Assembly (NCBI GenBank): GCA_009763385.1
Contig: CM019825.1
Span: 115,439,131 to 115,503,130, forward strand
Length of the DNA: 64,000 bases
Source of the DNA: Coix lacryma-jobi var. lacryma-jobi
Taxonomy: Eukaryota > Streptophyta > Magnoliopsida > Poales > Poaceae
Direction of reading: 5' to 3'
The notes below the pieces were generated by a model. It was not told where the DNA came from, did no database searches, and saw nothing but the letters and a program-made list of their open reading frames with translations. This document shows positions 43,381-54,079 of the stretch, piece by piece. Position 1 is the first letter of the stretch. Each line of letters starts with the position of its first letter. The position numbers were made by a program, and so were the translations under genes.

Positions 43381-45114
43381 TAGTGGCTTGTACTAATCAA
43401 AGTGGTGAGAGGAGGTCAAAGTGTCTTGAAGCTGGATTTCTCCTTCCTCACCTTGATCGTGAAGCACATCTAGACAACAGATTGTGTCTCCCCCAAGCTG
43501 GCTTGTGAAGTAGGTGGATGCCCAAATTTCTTCAACAACATGTTCATGAGTTGAAATTGTAGACCTTGTTGTTGTTGAAGTTGTTCCACCTCATCCCCCA
43601 ACTAGCTCTTGTGTTGCATTGATTAGAAGTGAGGAGAACTTCCACTGCTTGTCTTCATAGTGAACCACCAACAGACTTCCTTTGGATGACACACAGATGT
43701 ATGTTATAATGTAGTGGCATATCGTCACCCTGATATTTGTTGTTGGTGTTTGATGTCTTCGACAATGATGAGCGTAGGCATAGATTGACCCATACGGGGT
43801 GAGTTGCATCCTATTCGTCATCAGTGTCCTGGCTTAGGCCTTGGGATGGCTCAAAGCTTGGTTGCCTTCGACATCACTAGTGACTTGTCTGATGATGAGT
43901 TTTGTCTATCCACGGTTGGGTTTTGGATCTTTAAGTTCACACCATGAACAAGCAAATCTCATCTCCTACAAAATGTTAGTGGACATATACCCGAAGGATT
44001 GCACTGAATTTGAAACATGGGTTGTTATCCACAACTTATGTGTTATTCATCCATGCTAATGAAAAAATGATTTTAAGATTACTTTAGCATAGACTAGCAT
44101 TTTATATGTTGGCTGCATTTTAACATGGTTCAAGGCAAAGATACTTGCAGTAGAAGATAAATTGAAATAAACTTTAATACTCACAGTTCTTTCATCCATG
44201 ATGAATGAGCTGAGTCTTCATTATGCAGTTCATCGTATGCCTTGCTTCATCTCTGATGTGAATTCATCTCAGGACTTTCCCAAAGTGTATTTAGAGTTCT
44301 CTGCAGGGGTTAGTCCAACAAAATATCCAATGTCTACACAAGCTAATTTTAGATCAATAATCAAACAAACTCCGTGTCTAATTTGATTAAGGTAGACTAT
44401 TTAACCTAAGCACCACGCTTAATTTAAAAGCCTATGAAGTATAGCGCTAGTACTCCAAACCAAAACATACTATGGCAAACAAAGGTAGCATGAAAGCATA
44501 AAAGAGATTTATCCAAAAAGAGATGAAAGTATGATCACAGTGAGGGATATTTTTTTTCTCTTTTTTTTATATTTTTTTTGTTTAGATGCAGATGACATGC
44601 ATGCAAGGAACTAACATGATGAGGATTTGATATGAGGAAACGTAAACTAAATGAGGTGGATGAATGATTAAAAGTAAACATGCAGTGGTATGCAAGAAAT
44701 TAAAAAGATAACTACTCATAAAGTTTAAAGTCCATGAGCAAGACTGTCTCACCTTGATCATACTTACCATGACTCACAACTGGGATTTGTGAGTGGTGCA
44801 GCGTAAATATCCGTCACATGGGATGAGAGTTGAATTCTTGTGACGACGACCTTTTCTCCAATCTACACATGGTTAGAATAATATATATGTATACACAACC
44901 TGTGAGATGGCAGGGTTCCAGGATTAATGATGGATCTTGAATGTTCAGGCACCCTGGGTTCTTCATTCTTGTGGAAGCTTGCCATAAGGTCGAAACGGCA
45001 TCTGATGTCCTGTCTATTCCACACTCAACAGAACAAGGGGTAATCCTACTAAAGCTAGTGGTACACTAAATTAGCAGACATCAAGATCATTATCAAAATC
45101 TTTACACAATTGCT
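43381..45114 (-). other. B3 interior between protease remnant and PBS
   Basis: Where gag should be. Frames on the minus strand are short and I recognise no capsid motif. AT-rich near 44540-44580 (T-run). Confidence 0.5.
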
Positions 45115-45132
45115 TCCCCGGCAACGGCGCCA
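45115..45132 (-). other. B3 primer binding site (tRNA-Asp, exact)
   Basis: The minus strand reads TGGCGCCGTTGCCGGGGA, the full 18-nt tRNA-Asp complement, 8 nt from the LTR (AGCATTTT spacer). Confidence 0.93.
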
Positions 45133-45140
45133 AAAATGCT

Positions 45141-46593
45141 TGTTGACATTCGTTAGTGCAAATAAGAATATGAAAGATTCCGCAAGCGCACAGAACATCA
45201 TTGTAGCATTTTACCGGGAGTATTCCAGGATCGTTATTTATATTTTACCACTGGGAAGCTAGGGTCAAGAATCTGATAACTCACTATCATGCATCTACTA
45301 ACTTAGAGTACTAATTAGACTAAAGCAGGAGTGAATGATATATGATAAGATATGAATGAAAGCACATAAAGAGAATTTAATGATAAATGTATAGATAACT
45401 ATAGCGGGAGGACAACGGGAGAGATCAAGGTTCCTATGCACTTCTCTATTACTTGGTTCTAAGGTAACAAGGATGAAAAGATATAGCAGTCATATAATAA
45501 CACTTCGGGACATCAGAACACCAACCACAGAAAGGGATGAGAAGGGGGTTTGGGAAGCTCTGACTACGGTCCTACGAACATCAACCCGAACGTGGGGAAT
45601 ACGTCGGCCATCAGGCTGTCACCACCTGGGGCTACCACAACTATCCGTGGGGTTGAGCGCAACCTCAGGTAACCTATAGACTAAACACCAAGTCTAATCT
45701 ATCGATTACTACTCTAATTATGGCCTATAACTAGAGCACTCGATACGAGCGAGATCCTATGCTAGAAATAACAACTATACTAATCATAATATGAAAGCAT
45801 AAAGTAAATAGAGAAGATAAATATATTAAAGCATAAGTCTTACAAAGAAAAGATACAAGACATACCAAAACTCTGAAGACTCCTCCGGAACCGGAGCGCA
45901 GCTCCGCTCTCCCTAACTCCCGACTAGAGCTAAGCTATTACATTGGAAAATCTAAACCTAATTCTCTAGGGAGGAGAGGTTGTCCTTCGAGGGACGCCTC
46001 TACAAAGACTCCAGATGATGATGTGTCCCTCAGGGGGGTCCTGGGTTTATTATATAGGGGCTCCTGGCCTCCCCTCCACCTTGGGCAAGCGATGTGGTAC
46101 TAAATCCTTCGTCATATGCACTTGGGCCTAATGGGCCAAAACGTGTTGGAGAGGTCGGTTGGAGTGCGTCACACGAAGGGGAGCGAGATTGGGCCCAACA
46201 CCCGACCGCCGGTCTAGGGAGGAGACCGGTCGGTCTCTCCCTATGACAGGTGGGCCCCGCCTTCCGTGGGTCGCCTTCTCGTGTCTTCTGGAATGTTCTG
46301 GATTGTTCTAGAATCTTCCAGTCGTATCCATCGAGGACTCTCTCATCGGGACTCCAATGTAGCAAACCATATGTTCGTTTCGATCGTCTCGACGAGCTCT
46401 TCGCAATGGTGTGCTCTGTTTCATCACTTGAGATACTTTTATATGGTGAAATATTGATAATCCTGCAAAACAAGTGAGAGCACCAAAACTCGTGGAACTT
46501 GTTAGAATCAAACCCTACAACTATGCTTTATGGTTCATTTCATGTCATTCTATGCATTAGTTGATGGTATAATTACATTAAGGACCGTCAACA
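45141..46593 (-). repeat. B3 5' LTR
   Basis: Direct copy of 38767-40226, and the copy that would drive genomic transcription. TATA box at 46050-46056 (CCCTATATAATAAACCC on the minus strand); dyad AGACCGGTCGGTCT at 46223-46236. Confidence 0.93.
46286..46318. promoter_or_regulatory. Heat-shock element, B3 5' LTR (6 of 7 units)
   Basis: TTC/GAA units at 5 bp steps with one GAA changed to GAT. About 230 bp upstream of the TATA box that would start B3 transcription. Confidence 0.78.
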
Positions 46594-46598
46594 GCGCA
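46594..46598. repeat. B3 target site duplication, right (GCGCA)
   Basis: Differs from 38762-38766 by one transition. Confidence 0.8.
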
Positions 46599-47816
46599 CA
46601 AGGCTGTCACCACCTGCTTCTACCACAGCTATCCGGGGATCCAACCGTATCTGAGGTAGTCTATAACAAGCAACCACGCTTAACTATATTCTAACTATCT
46701 CTACCCTAGCTTTGAATAGAGACACCCTTGCGGACGTCAGAGCAAATACTTGACTTAATAAGATAAACACTAAACTAACTAAGCAACCTATTGGCAAAGA
46801 TCCAACACTAAGCTCACTAGAGATTAACTACTATGGCTAAGTGAATTGATCTGTAGGATAGCTAGGCACTCAAGCAATCAATCAAGTATACCACTCAATA
46901 CTGATAAGTAGAATAAAGTAATACTTGAAATGATGAAATAGAATATAGTAAAGTGCTTGAGTAACAAGAGTAAAACCTGAACTGGAGATGAAGGAAGACT
47001 CTTCTAGCTCCAGGCCGATCACGATCTCCACGCATCTACTCTTGAGCTAGCCTTGAGCAGCGCTCCCGCAAGGCAAGATGCCTTGCTCGACTAGCTACCT
47101 ACTTGCCTAAGCTTGGCTAAACCCTAAGCTATTAGCTCTCTGGCTCTAGCCTTGCTTCTCTTGCTTGTGTTGCTTCTTGGTGTGGTGTTGTTGGGATGAT
47201 ATCAATGAAGTGATGCCTCAGGGGGGTAATTTATAGTCTTGAGGAGTGAGGGTACTATAGGGGGCAGCCAGCCGACCTAGCTCACCCTAGTGGCGGGCGC
47301 CAGCCCTAGGTGGCGGCCGCCACCCCTCACAACCGTTGGATGCCCTTTGCTTCAATCACGGCATCCAGGAGCTCCAGAGACGCGGTTGGTAGGTCGGTTG
47401 CATGTCAAGTAACCACCGTTTGGTCTTGATCCACGCCACTTCCATCTGAGCCGTCCGATGCACTGACCTAGTGACCAAGGGCCAAGATTTGGCCTTGGGA
47501 TGGTCACAACGGATCGGTGACGTGGCAAAGGGGGAGAGTTGGGCCTCTCCATGTGGCGGGCGCCACATTTGGGTGGCGGGTGCCACCTCTGGTTGGCGGG
47601 CGCCACCCCACTCAGGCCCAAATGGTCCTGGTGAGTGGGGCTCGTCTCCTGGTGAGTCCATTCTCCAAATTTGGTCCAAATCCTGCATTCAAATAGAAAT
47701 CTATGGACATGTGGAATTTGGTTAGTTTGAAACCTATTTGACTACATTAATTGCCTTTTTGGTGGACTTTAGGGTCAATTGTTGATGGTAAAACAAGTGT
47801 TTAAGGACCATCAACA
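46599..47816 (-). repeat. C solo LTR, U3-side segment
   Basis: Holds the TATA box (47228-47235, minus strand GACTATAAATTACC) and dyads GGTGGCGGCCGCCACC (47309-47324, perfect), GTGGCGGGCGCCAC (47553-47566) and two variants up to 47606. The terminal hairpin TGTTGATGGT / ACCATCAACA is at 47780-47816. Confidence 0.85.
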
Positions 47817-47821
47817 ATTAC
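47817..47821. repeat. C target site duplication, right (ATTAC)
   Basis: Exact match to 38002-38006; the A LTR resumes. Confidence 0.92.
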
Positions 47822-49177
47822 CTTTTACTTCACTTGGTTGTCAGGGATAAACGAGAGAGTAGTGTGCTAGAAGGTTTTTCACCTAACCCACTACTCAAGC
47901 GGATATTGGGCTTATGGACGCCTTACCTTTTAAACACTAGCCTGAGTTCACGTGAGGGGATCTAGGTAGCCCGGCAAAATCTGTCACCTTTGCCCATGCG
48001 CCCCTACTGTCTGTGCAAGCCAGCGGCAACCAAAGATAAGTCTTAGCCTAAGCACCAAGCTTATGCTAATCCTTATTACTCTAGCTAATATACGATTAAC
48101 TAAAGTACTGTTTTACGGGCGATGATAAACAACCAAGATGTTTGTGTAGGATCACAATCTAGTACGTAACTACTACAAGACTAACTAGAGCACTACAATA
48201 CTATTGCAAGAATAATATTGCATAAAGGATAACACTTTGAAATGCAGAAGAAGAATATATATAATAATAATTCTGGAAAGAGAAAGATACAAGACGAGCA
48301 ATACCAGACTCCAGAAAGACGACTCCGGAGACCGAGCTTCGCCCGACTCAACTCTAACTCCCACACTAGGACTACACTACAACTAGAAGGCTAACTTGTA
48401 TCTCATATCAGAGAAGAGAATCCTCTATGAACCATGTCTTGAGAGGGTGGATGAAGCCTCTATTTATAGGAGAAGGTGGAGTAGGGGCTACTCCGCGCCA
48501 CGTCAGCGATCCGCGTGCTCCCCACTCTCTCATCCCTGGATCCACCGTCATTGCAACCGCCATGGATGGATGGCCTTGATTTCTTCACGTGTGAAACATG
48601 TGCAAACAACCAACATTGGATGGGGTTCACCCTGGGGTCGGTCGACCCCAGCCAATGCTAGGTGGGCCCACCACTTTGCTTCTAGAAGGTGCTGATGTCA
48701 TCAGACTGAACAGTGTAGCCAGGGCCCACCAAGGGGGTCGGCCGACCCCCCTATGACAGGGCTGGCCCACCAACTTGTGTCCCCTGATGTCCCCACATGT
48801 CATGGAGCATGGTGTCATATGTTGGTTGCATTTGCTTTCTGTGTGTGGGCCCATGGATCCATGTGCTTCTCATCTTTCACCGTTGAATGCAAACACATGT
48901 CTGATCTGATGGTGGAAAGTAGCTTGGTGAAACTTCACTTGGATAGTGCCACATCACCATGCCCGAGGAGCTCCCATGGTGGGGTCGGCCGACCCCACCT
49001 TGGGTGGGTCCAGGTGTCCATTTCCTTCTTATTCTGTTATACCTGCAAATCAAATACTAAGAGTACAAGTGGAACCTTTTATTGATAAAACATGTCTATG
49101 TCATGTCATTCTTCTCTATTTTTGAGCCTGTTGACGATATTTTGATATGTATTTTTATGCTATAATTATCGTCAACA
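47822..49177 (-). repeat. A 5' LTR, second segment (U3 side)
   Basis: Aligns with 30007-31356. TATA box at 48461-48468 (CCTATAAATAGAGG on the minus strand). Dyads at 48633-48648, 48733-48749 and 48978-48999. Terminal hairpin at 49129-49177. Confidence 0.9.
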
Positions 49178-49182
49178 CCGTC
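49178..49182. repeat. A target site duplication, right (CCGTC)
   Basis: Exact match to 29504-29508. Confidence 0.92.
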
Positions 49183-49190
49183 CCTCATCA
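49183..49190 (+). repeat. K1 5' LTR, last 8 bp (CCTCATCA)
   Basis: Complements the TGATGAGG/TGATGAGA start and sits 2 nt before the PBS. Confidence 0.78.
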
Positions 49191-49192
49191 AT

Positions 49193-49204
49193 TGGTATCA
49201 GATC
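49193..49204 (+). other. K1 primer binding site (tRNA-Met)
   Basis: TGGTATCAGATC, one base from the initiator tRNA-Met consensus, 2 nt after the LTR. Confidence 0.85.
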
Positions 49205-50188
49205 TATCAGGTTTCCCATGAGGTATAATCTCGTTTGCCCTAGTTTCATATTTTTTCATTACCTAGAGCCACAAAAAGCCTATTTTTTTTAATTTTTGTT
49301 GTCCTATCGCCCTTTGTGCCTTTGCAATTTCATTTCAGATTCGCTTTGTTGAGTTTGTGTCTGTGGTCAAGTCTTGTTGTTGGTTTAGGGGTGTTGTCGG
49401 TCGTCGTCAGTTCAACGTGCCCATCGCTGTTTCGTTGTTTCCCCCGCTATCCCATCCACCGTTCCAAACAACAAGTCGAAGCCACCACTTTATTCTACTT
49501 GCCCCGCTAGCCGCCTTGTGTAAATTCTCGCTGCCGTGCAAACCCTAGATAGGTTGTCAACCGCTCTAATTTTTTGCCTGCATCGCAGCCCTCCTTACAC
49601 CATCTGGCATCTACCTACTGCTGTTAGTCACAAGGACCCTTGATCTTGTGATCGGTGGTGGAGTTTAGGGTCGCTTACCCTAACTGCCGCTGTCGTGTTG
49701 CCCTAACTGCTGTTGTCGTGTTGCGCCTTTCAGAAAACATAACTTGAGGTACCTTGAGTCAAACAGGCATAACTTTTCACTCGTTTGTCAGAAAAATCTG
49801 AAATTTTGTGGAGCTTCTTGACACCGTTTGGAGCCGACCCAAACTTGGCTTCGCTCTATTTGGTCCCCTCAAATTGGCCAAAAAATTCAGGATAAAGAAA
49901 AAAAAAATTGTCAAGGTCTTTGCACGCTTTTTAGAGAACTTGCTGATTTTCTGTAGACCACATCCCACCTCAGTTGCAGGTGCCAATTTTTGTGGTTGCA
50001 TCTTTTGTGATCCTTGTTCAAAAAAAAAAATATAAAAAAAATACTGAAAAAATGAAAAAGTTTGATTCCTATTAGTACCTTTTTGGAAATCAGGGAAAAA
50101 ATTCAGGAAAAAGGAAAATCTGGGCTATTGGTTTGTTGTGTGAGTTCTTTCCATCGTCCTTTGTTTTCACATTGTTGCGCTACGTCTA
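49205..50188 (+). other. K1 leader, first part
   Basis: About 1 kb of non-coding leader before the S3 insertion, resuming at 61774. No domain; A-runs at 49890-49910 and 50020-50040. Open frames are short and unsupported. Confidence 0.6.
50184..50188. repeat. S3 target site duplication, left (GTCTA)
   Basis: Exact match to 61769-61773. Confidence 0.94.
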
Positions 50189-52282
50189 TGCGGATACATG
50201 GGTCTATGCCGAGTCTCGAGTGATGAGTGATTGTCAACTGGGATAATGCGCATGTTCTTTGGCTTATGTTGTGGAGGTGTCGAGCACGGATATAGTGATC
50301 GAAGGCAAGGTGAAGGTCAAGTAGAGACGTGCCGTGCCAATGGACCGAGAGTGGCGAAGGGCGAACGTGAGGCTTGGACTAAGGGACTGGTGACCTGAGA
50401 ATCAGTTGTGGTGGCTGGCAGCTTGGGACAGCGACGAGCGAAGACTTGCGGGCGCAATGTTGCTCGGGTCGAGGACCTGGGGACATGTGTTGGTGGACGG
50501 GGTGCACGGGCGGTGCATCCCCTCTACGGCTCGGTTTGGTGGTTCAGCCACAGAAAAACCACCGAGTGGACAGTTTCCAGGTTTGGGCCTCAAAACCTGG
50601 GCGCTGATGGTTTACGAGTTTGGGCCACAAAACTCGGGCTGAGGACGGTATCCAGATTTGGGCCTCAAAACCTGGGCGCTGCAGGTTTCTGAGTTTGGGC
50701 CACAAAACTCAGGCGATGAGTGATTGGTGATTGTCAACTAGGATAATGCGCATGTTCTTTGGCCTCAAACCCGAGGGTTGGTCGTGAAGGCTGGTTTCCC
50801 AGTTTGGGCCACAAAACTGGGGGCGAAGTCCGGGAAAAGGACAAGCAGAGAGGTGGCGGCCCGTGGCGACAATCGTTGAGGTTGCGTCGAGGCAACGCTA
50901 CCAGTTGTGCGGGCATGGCCGTCGGATCACTATCTCTTCGAGTTGGTCCAGGATAGCCTTAGGGTTTGGCTGATTCGCTCTGTAAATAACTAGGGGTAGA
51001 GTGGGAATTAGAATTAGGACAAGTAGAGGGAGACACCCACCCCCATCTTATCTCAGTCATTTGCTCTTTGCCTTCTAGGTTTTCCTGCTCTCCCAATCCC
51101 CTGCTGTAGCAACCGAGATCCGCAGAGAACCATACCTCTGTACTGGAGATTTTGAGGAAGTGAGACCGTAATCTCACTATTGTAGCATGTGGTAGCCACA
51201 CGGTTGCAGATCGATGTGTTGATTCGCGTTTTGTTCGTGTTCTTCGCGTTCTTCGTTTCTCCACGATTTTCCCGTCACTCGATCTCCCTCTCTACTGCGT
51301 CTTTTCGAAATCCGTTTGAATCAACTTGTTCTTTATAGTGAGGAGTTCATTTCCACCGAAGGAATTCATCTAACTCCTCACGAACAAGTAGATCGGGTTG
51401 ATTTCATTTTCGTGGCACTTTTCGGTTCATTTTCCGGCCTTTTTGATTTCCCGTTGATTGAGTGAATTTGAACGGATGATTTCTTGGGATAGTCTCCTAA
51501 CTACCTCGTGATCATCTTCTCCAAGTTTGGGAACAAGGGATTTTGATTTGGATCGGATTTTGGAAGATTTGGGAGAAGGGCGTTTGAAATTGCCCTCCCT
51601 GAGTGATCGCGGACAGTCCGCCACTCAGGGCGCAAACAGTCCGCCCGTCGGGTTCGAGCCGAATCAGTGGCTTTGCAGTTCGACTGTTCCGTCTAGGTTG
51701 ACCGGCGGACAGTCCGCCGTTGTCATCCGCGGACAGTCTGCGACTGTCCAGGGACTGTTCAGCAACCTTGTTGTTTTGTTCGATTGGCCGACGGACAGTC
51801 CGCCACCTAAACCAGGACAGTTCGCCGTTGGGCAGACAATCCGCGGTCTGTAGCCCGGACAGTCCGCGAGTTGGCTGCTTGTTGAGTTTTAGTGTGTTTG
51901 CTCTCCCGGCTTCTTTGCTTGGTTTCAGGACTTCTCGTTTGGCCCTAGAGTTGACCAAGGAACCTCTCTAGGTATCTTTGCTACCTGTTAGCATTGGTAT
52001 TTGGGGATTTCTCGATGTAGCCTTCCATCCTACGTTCGGGACTCAGTTTTTAGGGGTCGAACTTGTGCCGGTGTCTTTGGCATTTGACGTGCTATCGCTT
52101 TGTGGTGCCTCGCTGTGATCCTAGGGATCATCCACCCTCTTCAAGGGTCGTGGGCATCACGGTTTCGGTCGAAGCTTTTGGAGGTTGATTTGTAGGACAA
52201 AGGCCGAAGTTTTGAGAGAAATTTTTGAGCTCCCTTTCCCCCCCCCCTCTGGTCGCCTTGCTATTGCATTCTCGGTCCTTCA
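50189..52282 (+). repeat. S3 5' LTR
   Basis: TGCGGATACATGG...GGTCCTTCA. By eye about 16 differences from the 3' LTR in the first 210 bp, so not recent. Carries the hairpin array (50577-50821), GGACAGTCCG cluster (51610-51875) and a U5 C-tract of 10. Confidence 0.95.
50577..50821 (+). repeat. Covarying hairpin array in S3 5' LTR, with an internal replacement
   Basis: Units: CCAGG/CCTGG (50577-50600), CGAG/CTCG (50615-50636), CCAGA/CCTGG (50652-50675, one mismatch), CTGAG/CTCAG (50689-50712), CCCAG/CTGGG (50798-50821). At 50713-50762 the expected CCCGG unit is replaced by a near copy of LTR positions 50220-50263. Confidence 0.85.
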
Positions 52283-52283
52283 A

Positions 52284-52295
52284 TTGTATCGGAGC
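52284..52295 (+). other. S3 primer binding site (tRNA-Met type, decayed)
   Basis: TTGTATCGGAGC, two bases from TGGTATCAGAGC, just after the LTR. Confidence 0.75.
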
Positions 52296-52339
52296 GGGTT
52301 AAGGATCTTCCACCTTAGTCGGTTCCAGATCCACCAAGG

Positions 52340-53570
52340 CGACATGGATCGCGGCGTGGGCAAACCACGTTCTTCGATGGGACGAACTATGCGTATTGGA
52401 AGATACGCATGTCGGCCTATCTGTAGATTTGGGTGATTCCATCTGGGATATTTGCAACTCTGCCGATTAAGTGGTCTTGGCTGCTCGTGCTACTCAGCAT
52501 CAGATCGATGAGCACGATGCCAATAGCCGAGCCCATAATGCTCTTTTCTCATGCCTGAGCATGAGTGAGTTTGATCGCGTTTCTCACCTCGCTACGGCTC
52601 GGGAGATTTGGGCTACCCTCATGCGTTTCCATGAGGGAACCACTCAAGTCAAAAACCCGTCTCTACGAGTCATTCAAGCGAGAGTATGAGAACTTTCGAC
52701 ATGTGCCTGGCGAGAGCATAGAAAGTTTATTCGCTCGCTTTAGGTGATTGTCAACAGGATGAGGGCTAACAAGGAGTTGTTGCCTTTCGACGATCATGAG
52801 AGGGCTTTGAAGCTTTTACATACTCTCGATCGGTCGGTGTGGGATTCCAAGGTTCAGGTGATCATCGAATCGCCTAACTATGAGACCCTCACGTGCGACG
52901 AGCTCTTAGTAAGCTCAAGTCCAGTGAGATCGATGCCATGGCGAAGGGCTTCTTATGAAAATCCTTCTGGCCCGTCAATGGCTTTGTTTTATGCTCTTCT
53001 GCTAAACCCTCTAGAGGCTTTGCACTCCTTCTCTTCTTTCTCCACAGAGGAGCAGCTGGAGTTCATGGGGGATGATGAGTTGGCTTGCTCGCCAACCGTT
53101 CTCGTGGTTTCACAACAACCGCATGAACCGTTGCCGCAGAGGAGGACGCTCGGATGTTTCGAGTGCGGCGACCCCAACCACTTCATCACCAATTGTCGAA
53201 GAAGAACAAACAAGTCTTCGGCAAGGCGGATCATGGGCACAAGTACGACTCCGGCAAGCGCAAGGAGAAGTACGTCCCCGCGAAGCACAAGTGGAAGGGC
53301 GGCTTCAACAAGGAGTACATCAAGACGAAGTACTTGGAGAAGGCCCAGGCTAAGCAGCGTGCTTCTTCGCCACGCTCAGCGACGTCGACGACTCGGATGA
53401 TGACTCCGCTTCCCATGCGACGACGAGTCCGAGAAGAAGAAGAGGATCGAGGACAAGCTGAACGACCTCTGCTCTTCGCCGACAACAAGGGCTTCTGCAC
53501 ATGGCCCTCGGCAAGGAGGTCGACGGCGAGCTAGAGGAGATCCCTGGAACGACGACGCACACTCCCAGGT
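52340..53570 (+). pseudogene. S3 gag (UBN2-type capsid and CCHC knuckle)
   Basis: Pieces in successive frames: FFDGTNYAYWKIRMSAYL (near 52370-52425), AREIWATLMRFHEGT (52598-52642), YESFKREYENFRHVPGESIE (52669-52728), VIVNRMRANKELLPFDDHER (52742-52801), and SVWDSKVQVIIESP, the usual series of a copia Gag. A knuckle, CFECGDPNHFITNC, lies at 53155-53196 (C-x2-C-x4-H-x4-C), followed by Lys-rich sequence. At least four frame changes. Gag packages element RNA; this copy cannot be translated intact. Confidence 0.9.
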
Positions 53571-54079
53571 ATCTCTGACCCCCGATGAGCTTTCGCTGAG
53601 GTGAGAAGCTTACTGCCCCTAGTCAAGATAAGTTGCTTAGGCGTGCTGCTAGAGAGCGGAAGAGTTTAGGAAGAAGTGGGAGGATACGGTGAATGAACTT
53701 GAATCTGTCAAGTCCACTGTTGTTGTCACCGAGGAGGAGGAGTGTGAGATGTGCACCACACACATGACTGACCTCTCACTTTGAGAGGTAAATATGTTGT
53801 GTTGGTAGGAGAGGTGGATGAGCTTAAGGCTAGATCCTCGCTATTGGTGCGTGCAAGTCCTGTGCGGGCTTGCAAACCGAGTTGGCAGAGAAGAATACCA
53901 AGATTGTGTCTCTTGAAGAGGGCCAGCTCGGGTAGCACATGTGTGGCTAGGTGTGTTTTGTGTGGTGGGCTTGCGATGGAGCATGACAAGATGCAAACCG
54001 AGGAGGAAAACACATACCTTCGGACCATATTGTCATGGGTGTCTTGTGGTGAGCCGCAGCTTGGGATGATGATATCTTA

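Larger units (their letters stand above)
38767..46593 (-). mobile_element. B3: full-length non-autonomous Athila-like element (heat-shock-element LTRs)
   Basis: LTRs of 1460 bp (38767-40226) and 1453 bp (45141-46593) flank 4.9 kb. An exact tRNA-Asp PBS lies beside the right LTR and a polypurine tract beside the left, so orientation is minus. Only a protease-like remnant is recognisable inside. The LTRs are very similar: in the first 155 bp at the left ends I count four differences. It is the innermost member of the nest and probably the youngest. Confidence 0.9.
38007..47816 (-). mobile_element. C: Athila-like solo LTR, split by B3
   Basis: With B3 removed, C is about 1978 bp, TGTTGGTAG...CATCAACA, flanked by exact ATTAC repeats and lacking any interior. 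It is a solo LTR on the minus strand inside the A 5' LTR. Its left end carries two PBS-like modules (38007-38075 and 38076-38148), as in A. U5 shares GCAAGCGCACAGAA with A and B. Confidence 0.9.
29509..49177 (-). mobile_element. A: Athila-like Ty3/gypsy element lacking RT and integrase
   Basis: Minus strand: 5' LTR (37504-38006 plus 47822-49177, about 1859 bp once C is removed), tRNA-Asp PBS, gag, protease, a further ORF, tandem repeats, polypurine tract and 3' LTR (29509-31356, 1848 bp). CCGTC TSDs bound it. The order and the DLGA-type protease fit the Athila/Tat side of Ty3/gypsy. No RT, RNase H or integrase is visible in the 6.1 kb interior. Confidence 0.88.

Noticed and set aside
47352..47688. 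Minus-strand frames of 89-110 codons in C
   Set aside because: They cross the GC-rich dyads of the solo LTR promoter, overlap each other in two frames and show no domain.
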